A stretch of DNA of 45,989 nucleotides from Deltaproteobacteria bacterium (GTDB taxonomy: Bacteria > Desulfobacterota > UBA8473), in assembly GCA_030643245.1 (NCBI GenBank), contig DAOWME010000001.1, forward strand, positions 1 through 45,989, given 5' to 3'. The notes under the pieces were generated by a model. The model did no database searches. It was not told the DNA's origin and saw only the letters and a program-made list of their open reading frames with translations. Both the position numbers and the translations under genes were made by a program. Of the stretch, positions 31,375 through 40,174 are shown piece by piece. The number at the start of each line of letters is the position of its first letter. Positions within the stretch are counted from its first letter, which is position 1.

Positions 31375-32775
31375 CTAAAGCTTTACCTCTTTACCTGTAA
31401 ATACCTGATCTACCTTGAGGTTCTCGAACCGGAAGGTACTGTACCTCGTCAGAATCCTTGCGGGTTCATCATCAGTTAGTTCAGTACCTCTGTAGTAGGT
31501 CTTCTTTTGTGGCCTGTCATTCACTATCTCATGATCCTCAATGACGATATCTCCGCCCTTTATTAGATAAGCACAGTCGCTGAAACGGTCTTTCAATTCA
31601 TCTGCCCTTGTGTCTTCGTCAATGTCATAGATCGCTATGTCCGCTTCCGCCCCCACACCCAGATGTCCTTTATTGTCCAAACCGAGGATGTCCGCTGGGT
31701 TCTGCCTGGTAATCCTTGCAATATCCATCAGGGAATACTCAAAGTAAGGAAGCTCTTTTTCAAATAGGTTGTCCCTGTTCTCGGCTCGCATCAGCCATGA
31801 AAATATTTTTGGGTATGCCTGGAATGACGCATTGACAGGGCTGTCCGTGGAAAACGATATACGCTTGAGAGGCTCGCTGAGGGCAAGTTTCAAGGCTAAA
31901 AACGGGGCTTCTCCCTCTGGGGTCTTTCCCCGGGAGAAAATGATAGGCTCAGAGAGCCCCATATCAACGCTCCCGCAAATTTCACCATATGTTTGCTTCG
32001 GGGTCGATATCTTCAGATTTTCCTCAAAATCGAACAATCCCAAATCTACAGAAGCCCCTCCGTCCATGTACGTCAAGACCTTCTCGTAATCTTTTTCACT
32101 GTCCATGACTGAACCCACATGAGAAAAATGATAGGTTCCAAGATTTTCAATCTCTCGTTTCAGCAGCTTCGGATAGGTATGCATGATTACCCTCGGGATC
32201 CTCTCCTTGCTGATACTCGAAAAAAATTTAAGCACCTTCTTTTCCCTCACATTTCTCATGATAAACTTCCTTTGAGCGTATTTTACAAAAGGTTCGTATA
32301 TCTTCAGCCCAATGGCCTTGGCCCTGGCCACGGCTAAAGACAAAGCCTTTTCAACCTCTTCGAGATGCTTGGTAGATCTGATTTTTTCCTCAATATCCAT
32401 TAAGTTCACAACGAGGAAGGATGAGGTGTCCAATATGGGTATTGAAGATAGCTCATGATGGACATAATTGGCAGTCAATTGGGTCATGAAGGGCTCGTTT
32501 ACGTGAGTATATCCCATCTTCGCGTATATACGGCCTATCTCAGTGGGTGAGTAGAAACATTTTATCCCTCTTGTCAGATTTAAACCATATGTAGCTACGT
32601 GACTGTGGATGTCAATACCCCCTGCCATGATGGCTCTTCCGGATACGTTAATAGTCCTATCGACAGTGGAGGTCCTATCTACGATCTGTTCTCCCTCTAT
32701 AAAGATGTCACCCTCTTCTCCGTTGAGGTTGTTCTTAGGATCGTATAACCTTCCCCCTTGTATCCTGATCTTCAT
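31375..32775 (-). CDS. FwdA/FmdA-like amidohydrolase (formylmethanofuran dehydrogenase subunit A family)
   Basis: A 466-residue amidohydrolase, about 100 residues shorter than archaeal FwdA. Metal-site motifs are present: G-G-I-D-I-H-S-H-V, a lysine in Y-E-P-F-V-K-Y, M-H-T-Y-P, H-F-S-H-V-G and F-S-T-D-S-P-V-N. In methanogens FwdA hydrolyses or forms the N-formyl bond of formylmethanofuran with formate released from FwdB through a tunnel. Bacterial relatives include FhcA of methylotrophs. Here it shares an operon with FwdB-like, ferredoxin and HdrA proteins but not FwdC or FwdD. The substrate could be a formyl-pterin or another N-formyl compound; this is inference. Confidence 0.85.
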   Translation of the reverse strand: MKIRIQGGRLYDPKNNLNGEEGDIFIEGEQIVDRTSTVDRTINVSGRAIMAGGIDIHSHVATYGLNLTRGIKCFYSPTEIGRIYAKMGYTHVNEPFMTQLTANYVHHELSSIPILDTSSFLVVNLMDIEEKIRSTKHLEEVEKALSLAVARAKAIGLKIYEPFVKYAQRKFIMRNVREKKVLKFFSSISKERIPRVIMHTYPKLLKREIENLGTYHFSHVGSVMDSEKDYEKVLTYMDGGASVDLGLFDFEENLKISTPKQTYGEICGSVDMGLSEPIIFSRGKTPEGEAPFLALKLALSEPLKRISFSTDSPVNASFQAYPKIFSWLMRAENRDNLFEKELPYFEYSLMDIARITRQNPADILGLDNKGHLGVGAEADIAIYDIDEDTRADELKDRFSDCAYLIKGGDIVIEDHEIVNDRPQKKTYYRGTELTDDEPARILTRYSTFRFENLKVDQVFTGKEVKL

Positions 32776-32964
32776 GTGGTCCCTTTACAATTTTTCGATC
32801 TGTGCAGTTACTCAACCCCAATGTCTTGAAGCGTCTCTGATGAATAGATGAACAGCATTGCATTAAGCGTCGGCAAGCGGTAAACCTGACCAACTGCACA
32901 GGTCGCAACTTTTCTCTATCTGCGGTCACCCGTCTGCAATCACCCAGACAAAGCGTATAATCGG

Positions 32965-33705
32965 TTATTCCTGTTGATTGTCCGACGTTTCATCAAACAT
33001 CCTCGCACGAAACGCCCTCAATTCGTTTCCGAGGAGCGAGTATGTCCATCTCTTTCCCGACCTGGTTTTGAACCCACGGTCATTCAGGAGAGCGACAATC
33101 TTCCGATGGGGGACACCCCGCGTCGCACGTTCGTGGGCAGTCTTCACTGCTTCTTCAAACTGATCCCTGTATTGTTCTCTAACTGAGGGGGCCGACGGTT
33201 TCTTTTCCTCATCCTCCACCTTGTTTCTTCCTTCAATCTCATAAGATATGTTAGCCTCTCTTGCCTTTGCCTTCCTGTATTTGCCCAACATCTCTTCATA
33301 TACAGGGCAATTGCGATCACAGTCTGCCTTGAAGGGGTTATTCTCACACCTGCAATCAAGGGTAGTGTCTGATTTGTAAATATACTTGATGTTGGACTTT
33401 GTACTGTGCCGTATCTTCGAAGGAGAACTGGAAGATATGGAAGACAGGACATCGACACAATATCTATTCATCCAATCCCGGCACTCATCTGCAGATATGC
33501 CTATATATTTGAACCAGGCCGCCAAGAACTGAGTCAGGTCTTGACGGGAAGGCGTGCGCTCTCCCTCAGGGAATCGTTCCAACGAGAGTCCATTTGTGAC
33601 TAGATCCTTGATACAATGAAATAAGCGCCCCTTATTATTTTCTTCAAGGGCCTTTCTCAATCCTTTCAGGTTCATATTCGTGTTTGATGGCCTTTGATTA
33701 TTCAT
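32965..33705 (-). CDS. Hypothetical protein with Cys cluster and recombinase-like C-terminal motif
   Basis: About 246 residues from ATG 33705; the ORF is open to 33816, but that stretch overlaps the ASCH gene. A helical N-terminal part (R-K-A-L-E-E-N-N-K-G-R-L-F-H-C) is followed by a Cys-rich segment, D-C-R-C-E-N-N and D-C-D-R-N-C-P-V-Y. A coiled-coil-like Lys/Glu region follows, and then V-P-H-R-K-I-V-A-L-L-N-D-R-G-F-K-T-R-S-G-K-R-W, which resembles the helix-turn-helix of the large serine-recombinase 'recombinase' domain. No catalytic resolvase domain is present. It lies with the ASCH gene between fwdB-like and fwdA-like genes, as an inserted accessory cassette. A DNA-binding role is possible. 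Confidence 0.6.
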   Translation of the reverse strand: MNNQRPSNTNMNLKGLRKALEENNKGRLFHCIKDLVTNGLSLERFPEGERTPSRQDLTQFLAAWFKYIGISADECRDWMNRYCVDVLSSISSSSPSKIRHSTKSNIKYIYKSDTTLDCRCENNPFKADCDRNCPVYEEMLGKYRKAKAREANISYEIEGRNKVEDEEKKPSAPSVREQYRDQFEEAVKTAHERATRGVPHRKIVALLNDRGFKTRSGKRWTYSLLGNELRAFRARMFDETSDNQQE

Positions 33706-33991
33706 ATGCGGAAATAGTAATCGCGGTTCCCCATCGAACCTCCAGAACCGGCCCCAGCTGTAAAGCATAAACCCTTTTGCCCTGCCAGGTCCCGAACTTC
33801 CATCCACGATAGACAACCCTCATGAATGGAGCACCTTTCCGGTATCCATTCCGGAAGTGGATTTCATCATAATTACGGTTTTCAATCCGTTTGTCCCAAT
33901 AGGGCTTGATCTCCCGATATTCCTCATGCTTCTCACCTGAAGCGATCAAATCAAATCATCTACGCTCCACTGTCAGGTGTAAAATCTTCAT
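33698..33991 (-). pseudogene. ASCH-domain protein gene interrupted by in-frame TGA
   Basis: Read from ATG 33991, codons 1-11 (M-K-I-L-H-L-T-V-E-R-R) are followed by TGA (33958-33956) and then F-D-L-I-A-S-G-E-K-H-E-E-Y-R-E-I-K-P-Y-W in the same frame, to a stop at 33698. Together they are a complete small ASCH-type (PUA-like, RNA-binding) protein. By memory of the family, the stop replaces a Trp (W-F-D-x-I-x-S-G-E-K), a TGG to TGA change. A TTG at 33949 could restart translation but would lose the first strand. It overlaps the next gene by 8 bp. Nonsense mutation is the simplest reading; stop readthrough is possible. Confidence 0.7.
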
Positions 33992-34007
33992 GGCTTATAA
34001 GACTTGT

Positions 34008-35303
34008 TTAAAAAGACTCACTGAGACGTTGGTATATATCATCGAGTATTACCTCGTCCGATGGGTAGTCAGTCTCCAGAACCTTCCTCAGTTTAAGGGG
34101 GAGGCCATCCATCCTGTAAGCTATCCCTTCCGCTTCCACCCCCGTGATTGCTGTCGGGAAGACCACCTGGCACTTGTTTGTTGTTCTCGTCCAAAACGGA
34201 TCGATGAGAATTATCGGTATCTTCTTCAGCAGGTCAGACTGTTCCGAGGGCATAGACCAAAATGGGTCCTCTCCAACCACCAACGCGGCATCGATCTCAT
34301 GGAGGTTTTCCAATAACGTGGGCATACCATGGTCAGCCGGATGATCACAGGAAAAATCCGCCGGCACAGGACTTCCCAATTCCCTAAGGAGAAGTTGCAT
34401 TGCTCCGTTTGTGTTGAAATCGTCATACAGAGGAATGATTACGAACCTTGTCTTCCGGTTCAACTCCTTGACGAGGGCCATAAGAGTCTCAACATTCCTG
34501 ACAGCATTGCCGTTGCGTGACAACCCCAACCCAAAAAAGATCGCGCCATAGGCCGACCTGGCCATATACTGAACCATATCTTGTATGGCGGCAATATCCC
34601 CTTCGTAGTCTTCAACCTTCTCGTTCCGCAACAGTTTTATCATCGTTTCCATCGCGATAAAATCAGCGCCCGGCTCTACCAGCAGATACTTGCGAGACAT
34701 CCTGACCAATTCATTTTCCGCAACATCCACAGTGAATACAACCCTGTCCAGATTTCCCCTTTCCTTACATCTCCCCCTTGGGTAGAGGGAATACCGGGCT
34801 AAGTGTTTTGGGGTAGAGTGTACCGGGTTGCACCCCCAATAGACGATAACGTCGGCGCTGTTCCTTACCTCGTCTAAGGGCGCAATGTAAAAGCCTGAAT
34901 TCTCCATCGCGGAATAATACGGACTCAGGAGGACTGCCTTCCTCGGTTCAAACCATCCCTTTAACACTCTGGCGATATCCAGTGCGACATTTTGAGCGTA
35001 ATATCCCGAGTTTGTAAGTCCGTATACTAACGGCTTCCTTGAGCGCTTCAAGATATCCACAGCCCTGGAAACGGCCGTTTCATAATCGGTCTCCACCAGG
35101 TTGTTTTCCCTGACCATCGGTCTTTCTACCCGCCCCCTTTTTACAGTAGAGGTAAACTTCTTGGTGAAAAAAAACTTGTTAATGCCCCATTGACAAACAT
35201 TTCTTATGGACTTTACCTTATTGTCGGCAACTACTACGTCGATGTCATCACACAGGCAACCACATGAAGGGCATATCACCGATTCATACAATGTCTCCGC
35301 CAA
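34008..35303 (-). CDS. FwdB/FmdB-like molybdopterin oxidoreductase subunit, metal-ligand Cys not conserved
   Basis: A 431-residue protein with a TTG start after GGAGATAAAG. The N-terminal 4Fe-4S site is C11-P-S-C14-G-C-L-C18 plus C37, as in FwdB. It lines up with formylmethanofuran dehydrogenase subunit B along its length (R-K-P-L-V-Y-G, V-I-V-Y-W-G-C-N-P, V-E-P-G-A-D, D-P-F-W at two places). In archaeal FwdB the tungsten/molybdenum is bound by Cys or Sec in a Y-G-x(5)-C/U-E-A-Q stretch; here it reads Y-G-L-T-N-S-G-Y-Y-A-Q, with Tyr at that place. FwdD, which holds the rest of the pterin site, is absent. Either a non-classical formate/CO2 site or a repurposed protein. Confidence 0.85.
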   Translation of the reverse strand: MAETLYESVICPSCGCLCDDIDVVVADNKVKSIRNVCQWGINKFFFTKKFTSTVKRGRVERPMVRENNLVETDYETAVSRAVDILKRSRKPLVYGLTNSGYYAQNVALDIARVLKGWFEPRKAVLLSPYYSAMENSGFYIAPLDEVRNSADVIVYWGCNPVHSTPKHLARYSLYPRGRCKERGNLDRVVFTVDVAENELVRMSRKYLLVEPGADFIAMETMIKLLRNEKVEDYEGDIAAIQDMVQYMARSAYGAIFFGLGLSRNGNAVRNVETLMALVKELNRKTRFVIIPLYDDFNTNGAMQLLLRELGSPVPADFSCDHPADHGMPTLLENLHEIDAALVVGEDPFWSMPSEQSDLLKKIPIILIDPFWTRTTNKCQVVFPTAITGVEAEGIAYRMDGLPLKLRKVLETDYPSDEVILDDIYQRLSESF

Positions 35304-35340
35304 ACTTTATCTCCATCTTTCATAAGAGCGCAGGTTCAAA

Positions 35341-35808
35341 TCAGACAAGGCTGATGGCCGTGGTGGGACACAACTCCACACATGCTCTGCATATATAGTC
35401 GGATGGGTCCGCCCGCCGGCAAGACTGAGGGTCCACCAGTTTGATCCTTCCGTTATCTATCCTCAACACCACATCGTCTTTAAAGCGAGGGCCTCTTCCG
35501 GATTCCACCTCTTGACTCTTCTCCAGGTTTATCTCACATACTACAACACATATGCCGCATCCATTACACTTTTCCGGCTCGATCAAGAGCCCTGTTACCT
35601 CCTTCTCGAAATCCAGACCAGGACCCAAAAGCTCGTTCAGTTTGGCAAGAGACTCTGAATACCCGGGTTCCAAGAGAATGGGGCAGTCTTCCGGCCTGAC
35701 ATCTCTGGAGATCAGGTGATTGGCAAAACCCAAACATGAAAAACCGCACTTCTTGCAGTCGGTTTTCGGGAGATACTTTTGCAACTGGTACATTGACAAC
35801 TTTGCCAT
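35341..35808 (-). CDS. Iron-sulfur protein: CO-dehydrogenase-type 4Fe-4S domain plus ferredoxin
   Basis: A 155-residue protein. The N-terminal domain (about 15-45) has the C-K-K-C-G-F-S-C...D-C-P pattern of the 4Fe-4S domain also found in the acetyl-CoA decarbonylase/synthase gamma subunit and RnfB. A ferredoxin-like part follows with C-N-G-C-G-I-C-V-V-V-C (about 80-90) and later C-R-R...Y-I-C-R-A-C-V-E-L-C-P (about 135-147). It probably carries electrons between the HdrA flavoproteins and the FwdB-like subunit, in the role that FwdF/FwdG play in methanogens. It is 37 bp upstream of the fwdB-like gene. Confidence 0.85.
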   Translation of the reverse strand: MAKLSMYQLQKYLPKTDCKKCGFSCLGFANHLISRDVRPEDCPILLEPGYSESLAKLNELLGPGLDFEKEVTGLLIEPEKCNGCGICVVVCEINLEKSQEVESGRGPRFKDDVVLRIDNGRIKLVDPQSCRRADPSDYICRACVELCPTTAISLV

Positions 35809-35908
35809 AGAATCAACCTATTTCTTCCCACCCAATGTCATGTCTGTAACGCCAGAATGGTGTGAGCACACGAAATTTTCACCGACGCTGATGTTCGGTT
35901 CACTCCGT

Positions 35909-37540
35909 TCACTTTGAAAAGAGCGTACACACCTTTGCCGCCACGCCGCTGGCTTGAGACACCGTTTCAGGTATATCCTTCGGCCCCTGGCATGTCCCGG
36001 CTAAATAAATTCCTTTCCTCAATGTCTCCAGGGGTCTCGATGCCGGATGGAGCGAACGGATAAAACCGTGCCTGTCAGTTTCTAGCTCAAGTATCTCAGC
36101 AAGCCGGGTAGTCTCTTCAGAAGGCTCAAGTGCCACCGCCAGGACCACCATATCAAACGCAACCTCACTTACCTTTCCGGTCTTAGTATCTTCAAACAAA
36201 ACGATGGGATCTCCGGTGTCGGTATTCTCCGTTATCTCACCGGGTAGGCCTTTGATGAATTTCATCCCTTCTTTTTCCGACCGAACGTAGAGTTCCTCGA
36301 ACCCCTTCCCAAAGGCACGAAGATCGTTGTAAAAGATCCATACATCTGCATCAGGCTCATGTTCCATAACCAATCTACCCTCCTTTATACTGGCCAAACA
36401 GCAATAAACTGAACAGTACTCATGGAAATGGACATCTCTGGAGCCGACACATTGGATGAAGGCCACCTTCTTTATATGTTTACCATCCGGTCTTATAAGT
36501 TCTCCACTGGTTGGACCGGACGCACATATTATTCGCTCAAACTCGATATTGGTAAACACATTCCTTATCCTACCGTATCCATACTGTCCCTTCCTGGAGG
36601 CATCGAAGGTCTTTGTACCAGTCGATACAATGATGGCTCCGACCTTCAAGGTCAGCGTCTTTGGCTCTTCGGAAAGGTTTATGGCATCCAATTCACAGAC
36701 CTTCGTGCATAGTCCGCACTCAATACACTTTTCCTTATCTATAGTATATCTCAAGGGCACCGACTGGGCGAACATAACATAGATGCACTTTCTAGGCTTC
36801 AGGTTAAGATCCCATTCGTTAGGTAATATCACGGGGCAAACCTCGACACAGGCGCTACAGCCGTTGCATTTTTTCATATCCACATATCTCGGTCTAACCT
36901 CGATCTCTGCGTTGAAATTTCCCGCGTCGCCCGTTATGCTCGTTATCCTGGCATTTGTTATTAGCTCAATGTTAAGATCCTTCGAAACGTCTACGAGCTT
37001 AGGCCCAAGGATACATATTGAGCAGTCCATGGTTGGAAAGGTCTTGTCAAGTTGGGCCATGATGCCGCCTATAGACAGAGTACTCTCCACCACATAGACC
37101 TTATAACCCGCTTGAGCTATGTCCAGTGCAGCCTGGACCCCTCCCACACCCCCGCCTACTATGAGGACCTCTTTTATCATCCTTTCTTCTTTGGGAAACC
37201 GTCCCCCGTCCTTCTTCAGCCTTTCTTTCAGTATATCGAGGAGGCCTTCTTTATCCTCCACCTTGTCCATATCAATATACCCTATGCCGGTTTTCTTCAG
37301 TTGGGGCAACTTGTTGAAGGTATTACGGTGGACATCCTCGGCACATGCCATGATCAATACGCGATCGAGTTCATCCTTCTCGACACGATCACATAGAAAC
37401 TTCAATCCCTTCTGCGAACAGAGGTACTTCTGCGAATAGACGACGGTGTTGGGCAAATCCATAATTTCAGCATCTTTTCCCAAATCAAAAGCAAAGCCGG
37501 AAGACGGACATGCACATAGAAAGATGCCGGTCTTGTCCAT
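35909..37540 (-). CDS. hdrA: HdrA-like FAD/iron-sulfur protein
   Basis: A 543-residue HdrA-family flavoprotein. The shortened N-terminal domain has F-L-C-A-C-P-S and L-C-S-Q-K-G. A Rossmann FAD site follows, V-L-I-V-G-G-G-V-G-G-V-Q-A-A-L-D. The inserted Cys motif T-M-D-C-S-I-C-I-L-G-P-K and two ferredoxin clusters (C-N-G-C-S-A-C-V-E-V-C-P and C-I-E-C-G-L-C-T-K-V-C) come next, ending with A-S-G-V-A-A-K-V-C. HdrA bifurcates electrons in methanogen heterodisulfide reductases. It is separated by 3 bp from the HdrA-MvhD gene; two HdrA-like chains in one operon suggest a hetero-complex. Confidence 0.9.
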   Translation of the reverse strand: MDKTGIFLCACPSSGFAFDLGKDAEIMDLPNTVVYSQKYLCSQKGLKFLCDRVEKDELDRVLIMACAEDVHRNTFNKLPQLKKTGIGYIDMDKVEDKEGLLDILKERLKKDGGRFPKEERMIKEVLIVGGGVGGVQAALDIAQAGYKVYVVESTLSIGGIMAQLDKTFPTMDCSICILGPKLVDVSKDLNIELITNARITSITGDAGNFNAEIEVRPRYVDMKKCNGCSACVEVCPVILPNEWDLNLKPRKCIYVMFAQSVPLRYTIDKEKCIECGLCTKVCELDAINLSEEPKTLTLKVGAIIVSTGTKTFDASRKGQYGYGRIRNVFTNIEFERIICASGPTSGELIRPDGKHIKKVAFIQCVGSRDVHFHEYCSVYCCLASIKEGRLVMEHEPDADVWIFYNDLRAFGKGFEELYVRSEKEGMKFIKGLPGEITENTDTGDPIVLFEDTKTGKVSEVAFDMVVLAVALEPSEETTRLAEILELETDRHGFIRSLHPASRPLETLRKGIYLAGTCQGPKDIPETVSQASGVAAKVCTLFSK

Positions 37541-37543
37541 GAT

Positions 37544-39883
37544 CTACCTCTCTAAATTCTTCAACTGGGTTGCCATCTCCTCGGTGACCCTTTGAAACAC
37601 TATGCCTTCTGCGGCGGATACCCACTCCAATCTGAGCCGCCTGGGGTCTATGCCCTTCTTGGGCAGGGACTTCATCAACGAATTAACCCTTTCTTCGCAT
37701 CTGTAGTTCCCGGACACGTAATGACAATCTCCCGGAGGGTGACACCCTGAGACGAGTATCATGCCTGCTCCCTTATCAAAGGCATAGCGTATAATGTCCT
37801 TACTCAACCTGCCTGAACACATGGTCCTGATTATCCGAACATTGGGGGGATACTGTAGCCTGGACACACCCGCAAAATCTGCACCCGCATACGAACACCA
37901 ATTACAGCAGAAGGCTATTATCTTTTCCCTTGGGTTCTCTTCAAGGGCAGCATCTATTTGTGAACATATCTGTTCTGTGGTGAAACCCAGTGCTTCTATC
38001 GCTCCTGTGGGACATGCCCCGGCACATACACCGCACCCCTTACACGCGGCCTCAATAACTCTCGCCTTCTTCTCCCCCTCGACCTCCACTTCTTCTATAG
38101 CCAGGAAGGGGCATTCTTTTATGCAAATCCCGCATCCCACACACTTGTCTATGTCCACCTTCGATATGATTCCATCGAGCCTCAGTTTGTCCTTGGAGAA
38201 GAGTCCGCATACCTTGGCAGCAACTCCACTGGCCTGCGCTACAGATTCAGCTACATCCTTCGGACCCAGACAGGCGCCGGCCAAATAGATTCCGTCAATA
38301 ACAGTGTCTATGGGCCTAAGTTTCGGATGGGCCTCCATAAAGAAACCATCAGGACCTGTGGGAACCTTCACTATCTCCTTGAGAAGATCCGTATCTCTGC
38401 CGGGTTCCATTCCCACAGCCAGCACCACCATTTCCGTATCCCGGGATCTCATACGATTGAGGGCGTCACTGTGTGCCTTTATCAAAAGGTTATTGTCTTC
38501 CGTTTCGGTCACCTCCGTAATGTCCCCCCTGACGAAGAGCACCCCGGCCTCTCTGACGGACCTGTACATCTCCTCGAACTCTCTCCTCGGTATCCTTATG
38601 TCCTTATGATAGACGCTTATATCTGTTTCCGGGGATAGAGATTTCAACAATTTTGCCTGTTTTACGGTTGACATGCAGCAGATTCTTGAACAGTACTCGT
38701 TCCCCTCTTCTTCCCTCGAACCGATGCACTGTATGAAAGTTATTTTCCGGGGCTCTCTCCCGTCAGAAGGTCTCAATGGATGTCCCCCTGTTGGCCCATC
38801 GGTATCCAGCATCCTCTCCAACTGGAGTGAGGTGATCACATTCTTGAATTCACTGTAGGCATACCCTGGCTTATTTTGGGGATCAAAGGAGTCAAATCCC
38901 GTGGCCACGATAATACTGCCGACCTCCACCTCCAATTCTTCTTCTTTTCCCTCAAGATCTACCGCATCCACAGGACAGCATTCCACACAAAGTCCGCACC
39001 TTGTGCAGTGATCCATATCTACAACATACGTGGAAGGCGTGGCCTCTTCAGAGGGAAGATAGATGGCCTTTCTCGAACCAATACCTGCGTTGAATTCATC
39101 CGTGACTTCTACAGGGCACACCGTGGTACATTCACCGCACTGGATACAATCTTCTTTGACATATCGGGGATGCCTTACGATTCTCACCTTGAAATTGCCG
39201 ATGAACCCATCTACGGACTTCACCTCTGAACTCGTAAAAACTTGGATCCTCGGGTGGATCATCGCCTCTGTCATCCTGGGGATAAGTATGCATTTTGGCG
39301 GGGTGGAATCAGAGGAGATCCCCGAGAGCTGAGACACCTTGCCTCCGAGAGTAGGCGCTTTTTCTGCGAGATAGACTTGATGACCAGCGTTGGCTATGTC
39401 AGAGGCTGCCTGAAGACCGCTAATGCCACCACCGATGACCAAGGCGCTTTTTGTGGTGGGAACTTCCCTGTCGGACAGTGGCTGAAGAAGCCTTGCCTTT
39501 GCTACCCCCATCTTGACGAGATCCATAGCCTTAGTCGTAGCCATATCAGGCTCGTGCATATGGACCCAGGAGCAGTGTTCCCTTATATTAACCATCTCCA
39601 TAAGATAAGGGTTCAGGCCGGCCTCTGCAACAGCCCGCATAAAAGTAGGCTCATGGAGTTTAGGAGAACAGGATGCCACTACAACCCGATTTAAATTATG
39701 TTCCTCTATGTCTTCTTTAATCTGAGTCTGACCTGTTTCAGCACAACAATAAGTATTCTCCCTGGCTATAACCACATTGTCAAGGGAAGACGCAAAATTA
39801 ACTACCGCAGAGGTATCGATTACCGCCGCGATATTCTTACCGCAATGGCACACATATACCCCGATCCGTATCTCTTCACTCAC
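37544..39883 (-). CDS. HdrA-MvhD fusion protein
   Basis: A 779-residue fusion with a GTG start after GGGGTGATTCT. Residues 1-130 are the HdrA N-domain (V-C-H-C-G-K-N, T-Y-C-C-A-E-T-G-Q). The FAD site A-L-V-I-G-G-G-I-S-G-L-Q-A-A is at about 148. Ferredoxin clusters C-I-Q-C-G-E-C-T-T-V-C-P and C-T-R-C-G-L-C-V-E-C-C-P follow. After V-A-A-K-V-C-G-L-F-S-K comes an extra 2x4Fe-4S domain (C-V-G-C-G-I-C-I-K-E-C-P, C-K-G-C-G-V-C-A-G-A-C-P). The last about 140 residues are MvhD (F-C-C-N-W-C-S-Y-A-G-A-D, M-C-S-G-R-L, G-C-H-P-P-G-D-C-H-Y). MvhD links HdrA to a hydrogenase or formate dehydrogenase; no hydrogenase is in the window, so the FwdB-like protein or an unlinked enzyme may be the partner. Confidence 0.93.
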   Translation of the reverse strand: MSEEIRIGVYVCHCGKNIAAVIDTSAVVNFASSLDNVVIARENTYCCAETGQTQIKEDIEEHNLNRVVVASCSPKLHEPTFMRAVAEAGLNPYLMEMVNIREHCSWVHMHEPDMATTKAMDLVKMGVAKARLLQPLSDREVPTTKSALVIGGGISGLQAASDIANAGHQVYLAEKAPTLGGKVSQLSGISSDSTPPKCILIPRMTEAMIHPRIQVFTSSEVKSVDGFIGNFKVRIVRHPRYVKEDCIQCGECTTVCPVEVTDEFNAGIGSRKAIYLPSEEATPSTYVVDMDHCTRCGLCVECCPVDAVDLEGKEEELEVEVGSIIVATGFDSFDPQNKPGYAYSEFKNVITSLQLERMLDTDGPTGGHPLRPSDGREPRKITFIQCIGSREEEGNEYCSRICCMSTVKQAKLLKSLSPETDISVYHKDIRIPRREFEEMYRSVREAGVLFVRGDITEVTETEDNNLLIKAHSDALNRMRSRDTEMVVLAVGMEPGRDTDLLKEIVKVPTGPDGFFMEAHPKLRPIDTVIDGIYLAGACLGPKDVAESVAQASGVAAKVCGLFSKDKLRLDGIISKVDIDKCVGCGICIKECPFLAIEEVEVEGEKKARVIEAACKGCGVCAGACPTGAIEALGFTTEQICSQIDAALEENPREKIIAFCCNWCSYAGADFAGVSRLQYPPNVRIIRTMCSGRLSKDIIRYAFDKGAGMILVSGCHPPGDCHYVSGNYRCEERVNSLMKSLPKKGIDPRRLRLEWVSAAEGIVFQRVTEEMATQLKNLER

Positions 39884-39902
39884 AGAATCACCCCATTAGA
39901 TT

Positions 39903-40088
39903 AGGGACGGGGACGAAATAACTTCCTCAATCAAGTTGGCGCTCAGATTTAGGTTAGATTTGTTCGATCTGAAAACGCAAAACCGCAGGAATAGTCGAAC
40001 TATTTTTAGGATTTTGTGTTTGAAGATCGGGCAAAGATGGCCTGAAGATGAGATGCACAAATGGGGAAGTTATTTCGTCCCCGTCCCT
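39903..40088 (+). repeat. Interspersed inverted-end repeat, copy F
   Basis: A full 186-bp copy with ends AGGGACGGGGACGAAATAAC and GTTATTTCGTCCCCGTCCCT, perfectly complementary and differing from the usual AGGGACGAGG at matching positions on both sides. It carries a small insertion (CTCAATCAAGTTGG). It ends 20 bp before the hdrA-mvhD start codon, so the operon promoter lies in or beyond it. Confidence 0.9.
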
Positions 40089-40174
40089 TAAGTTAGGCCG
40101 CACATTTTCGCAGACGCACAAACAGTTAAATTTATCAGTCCCTAGTAGTTTTGTAAAGGGTTTTGTGTGCCCCC

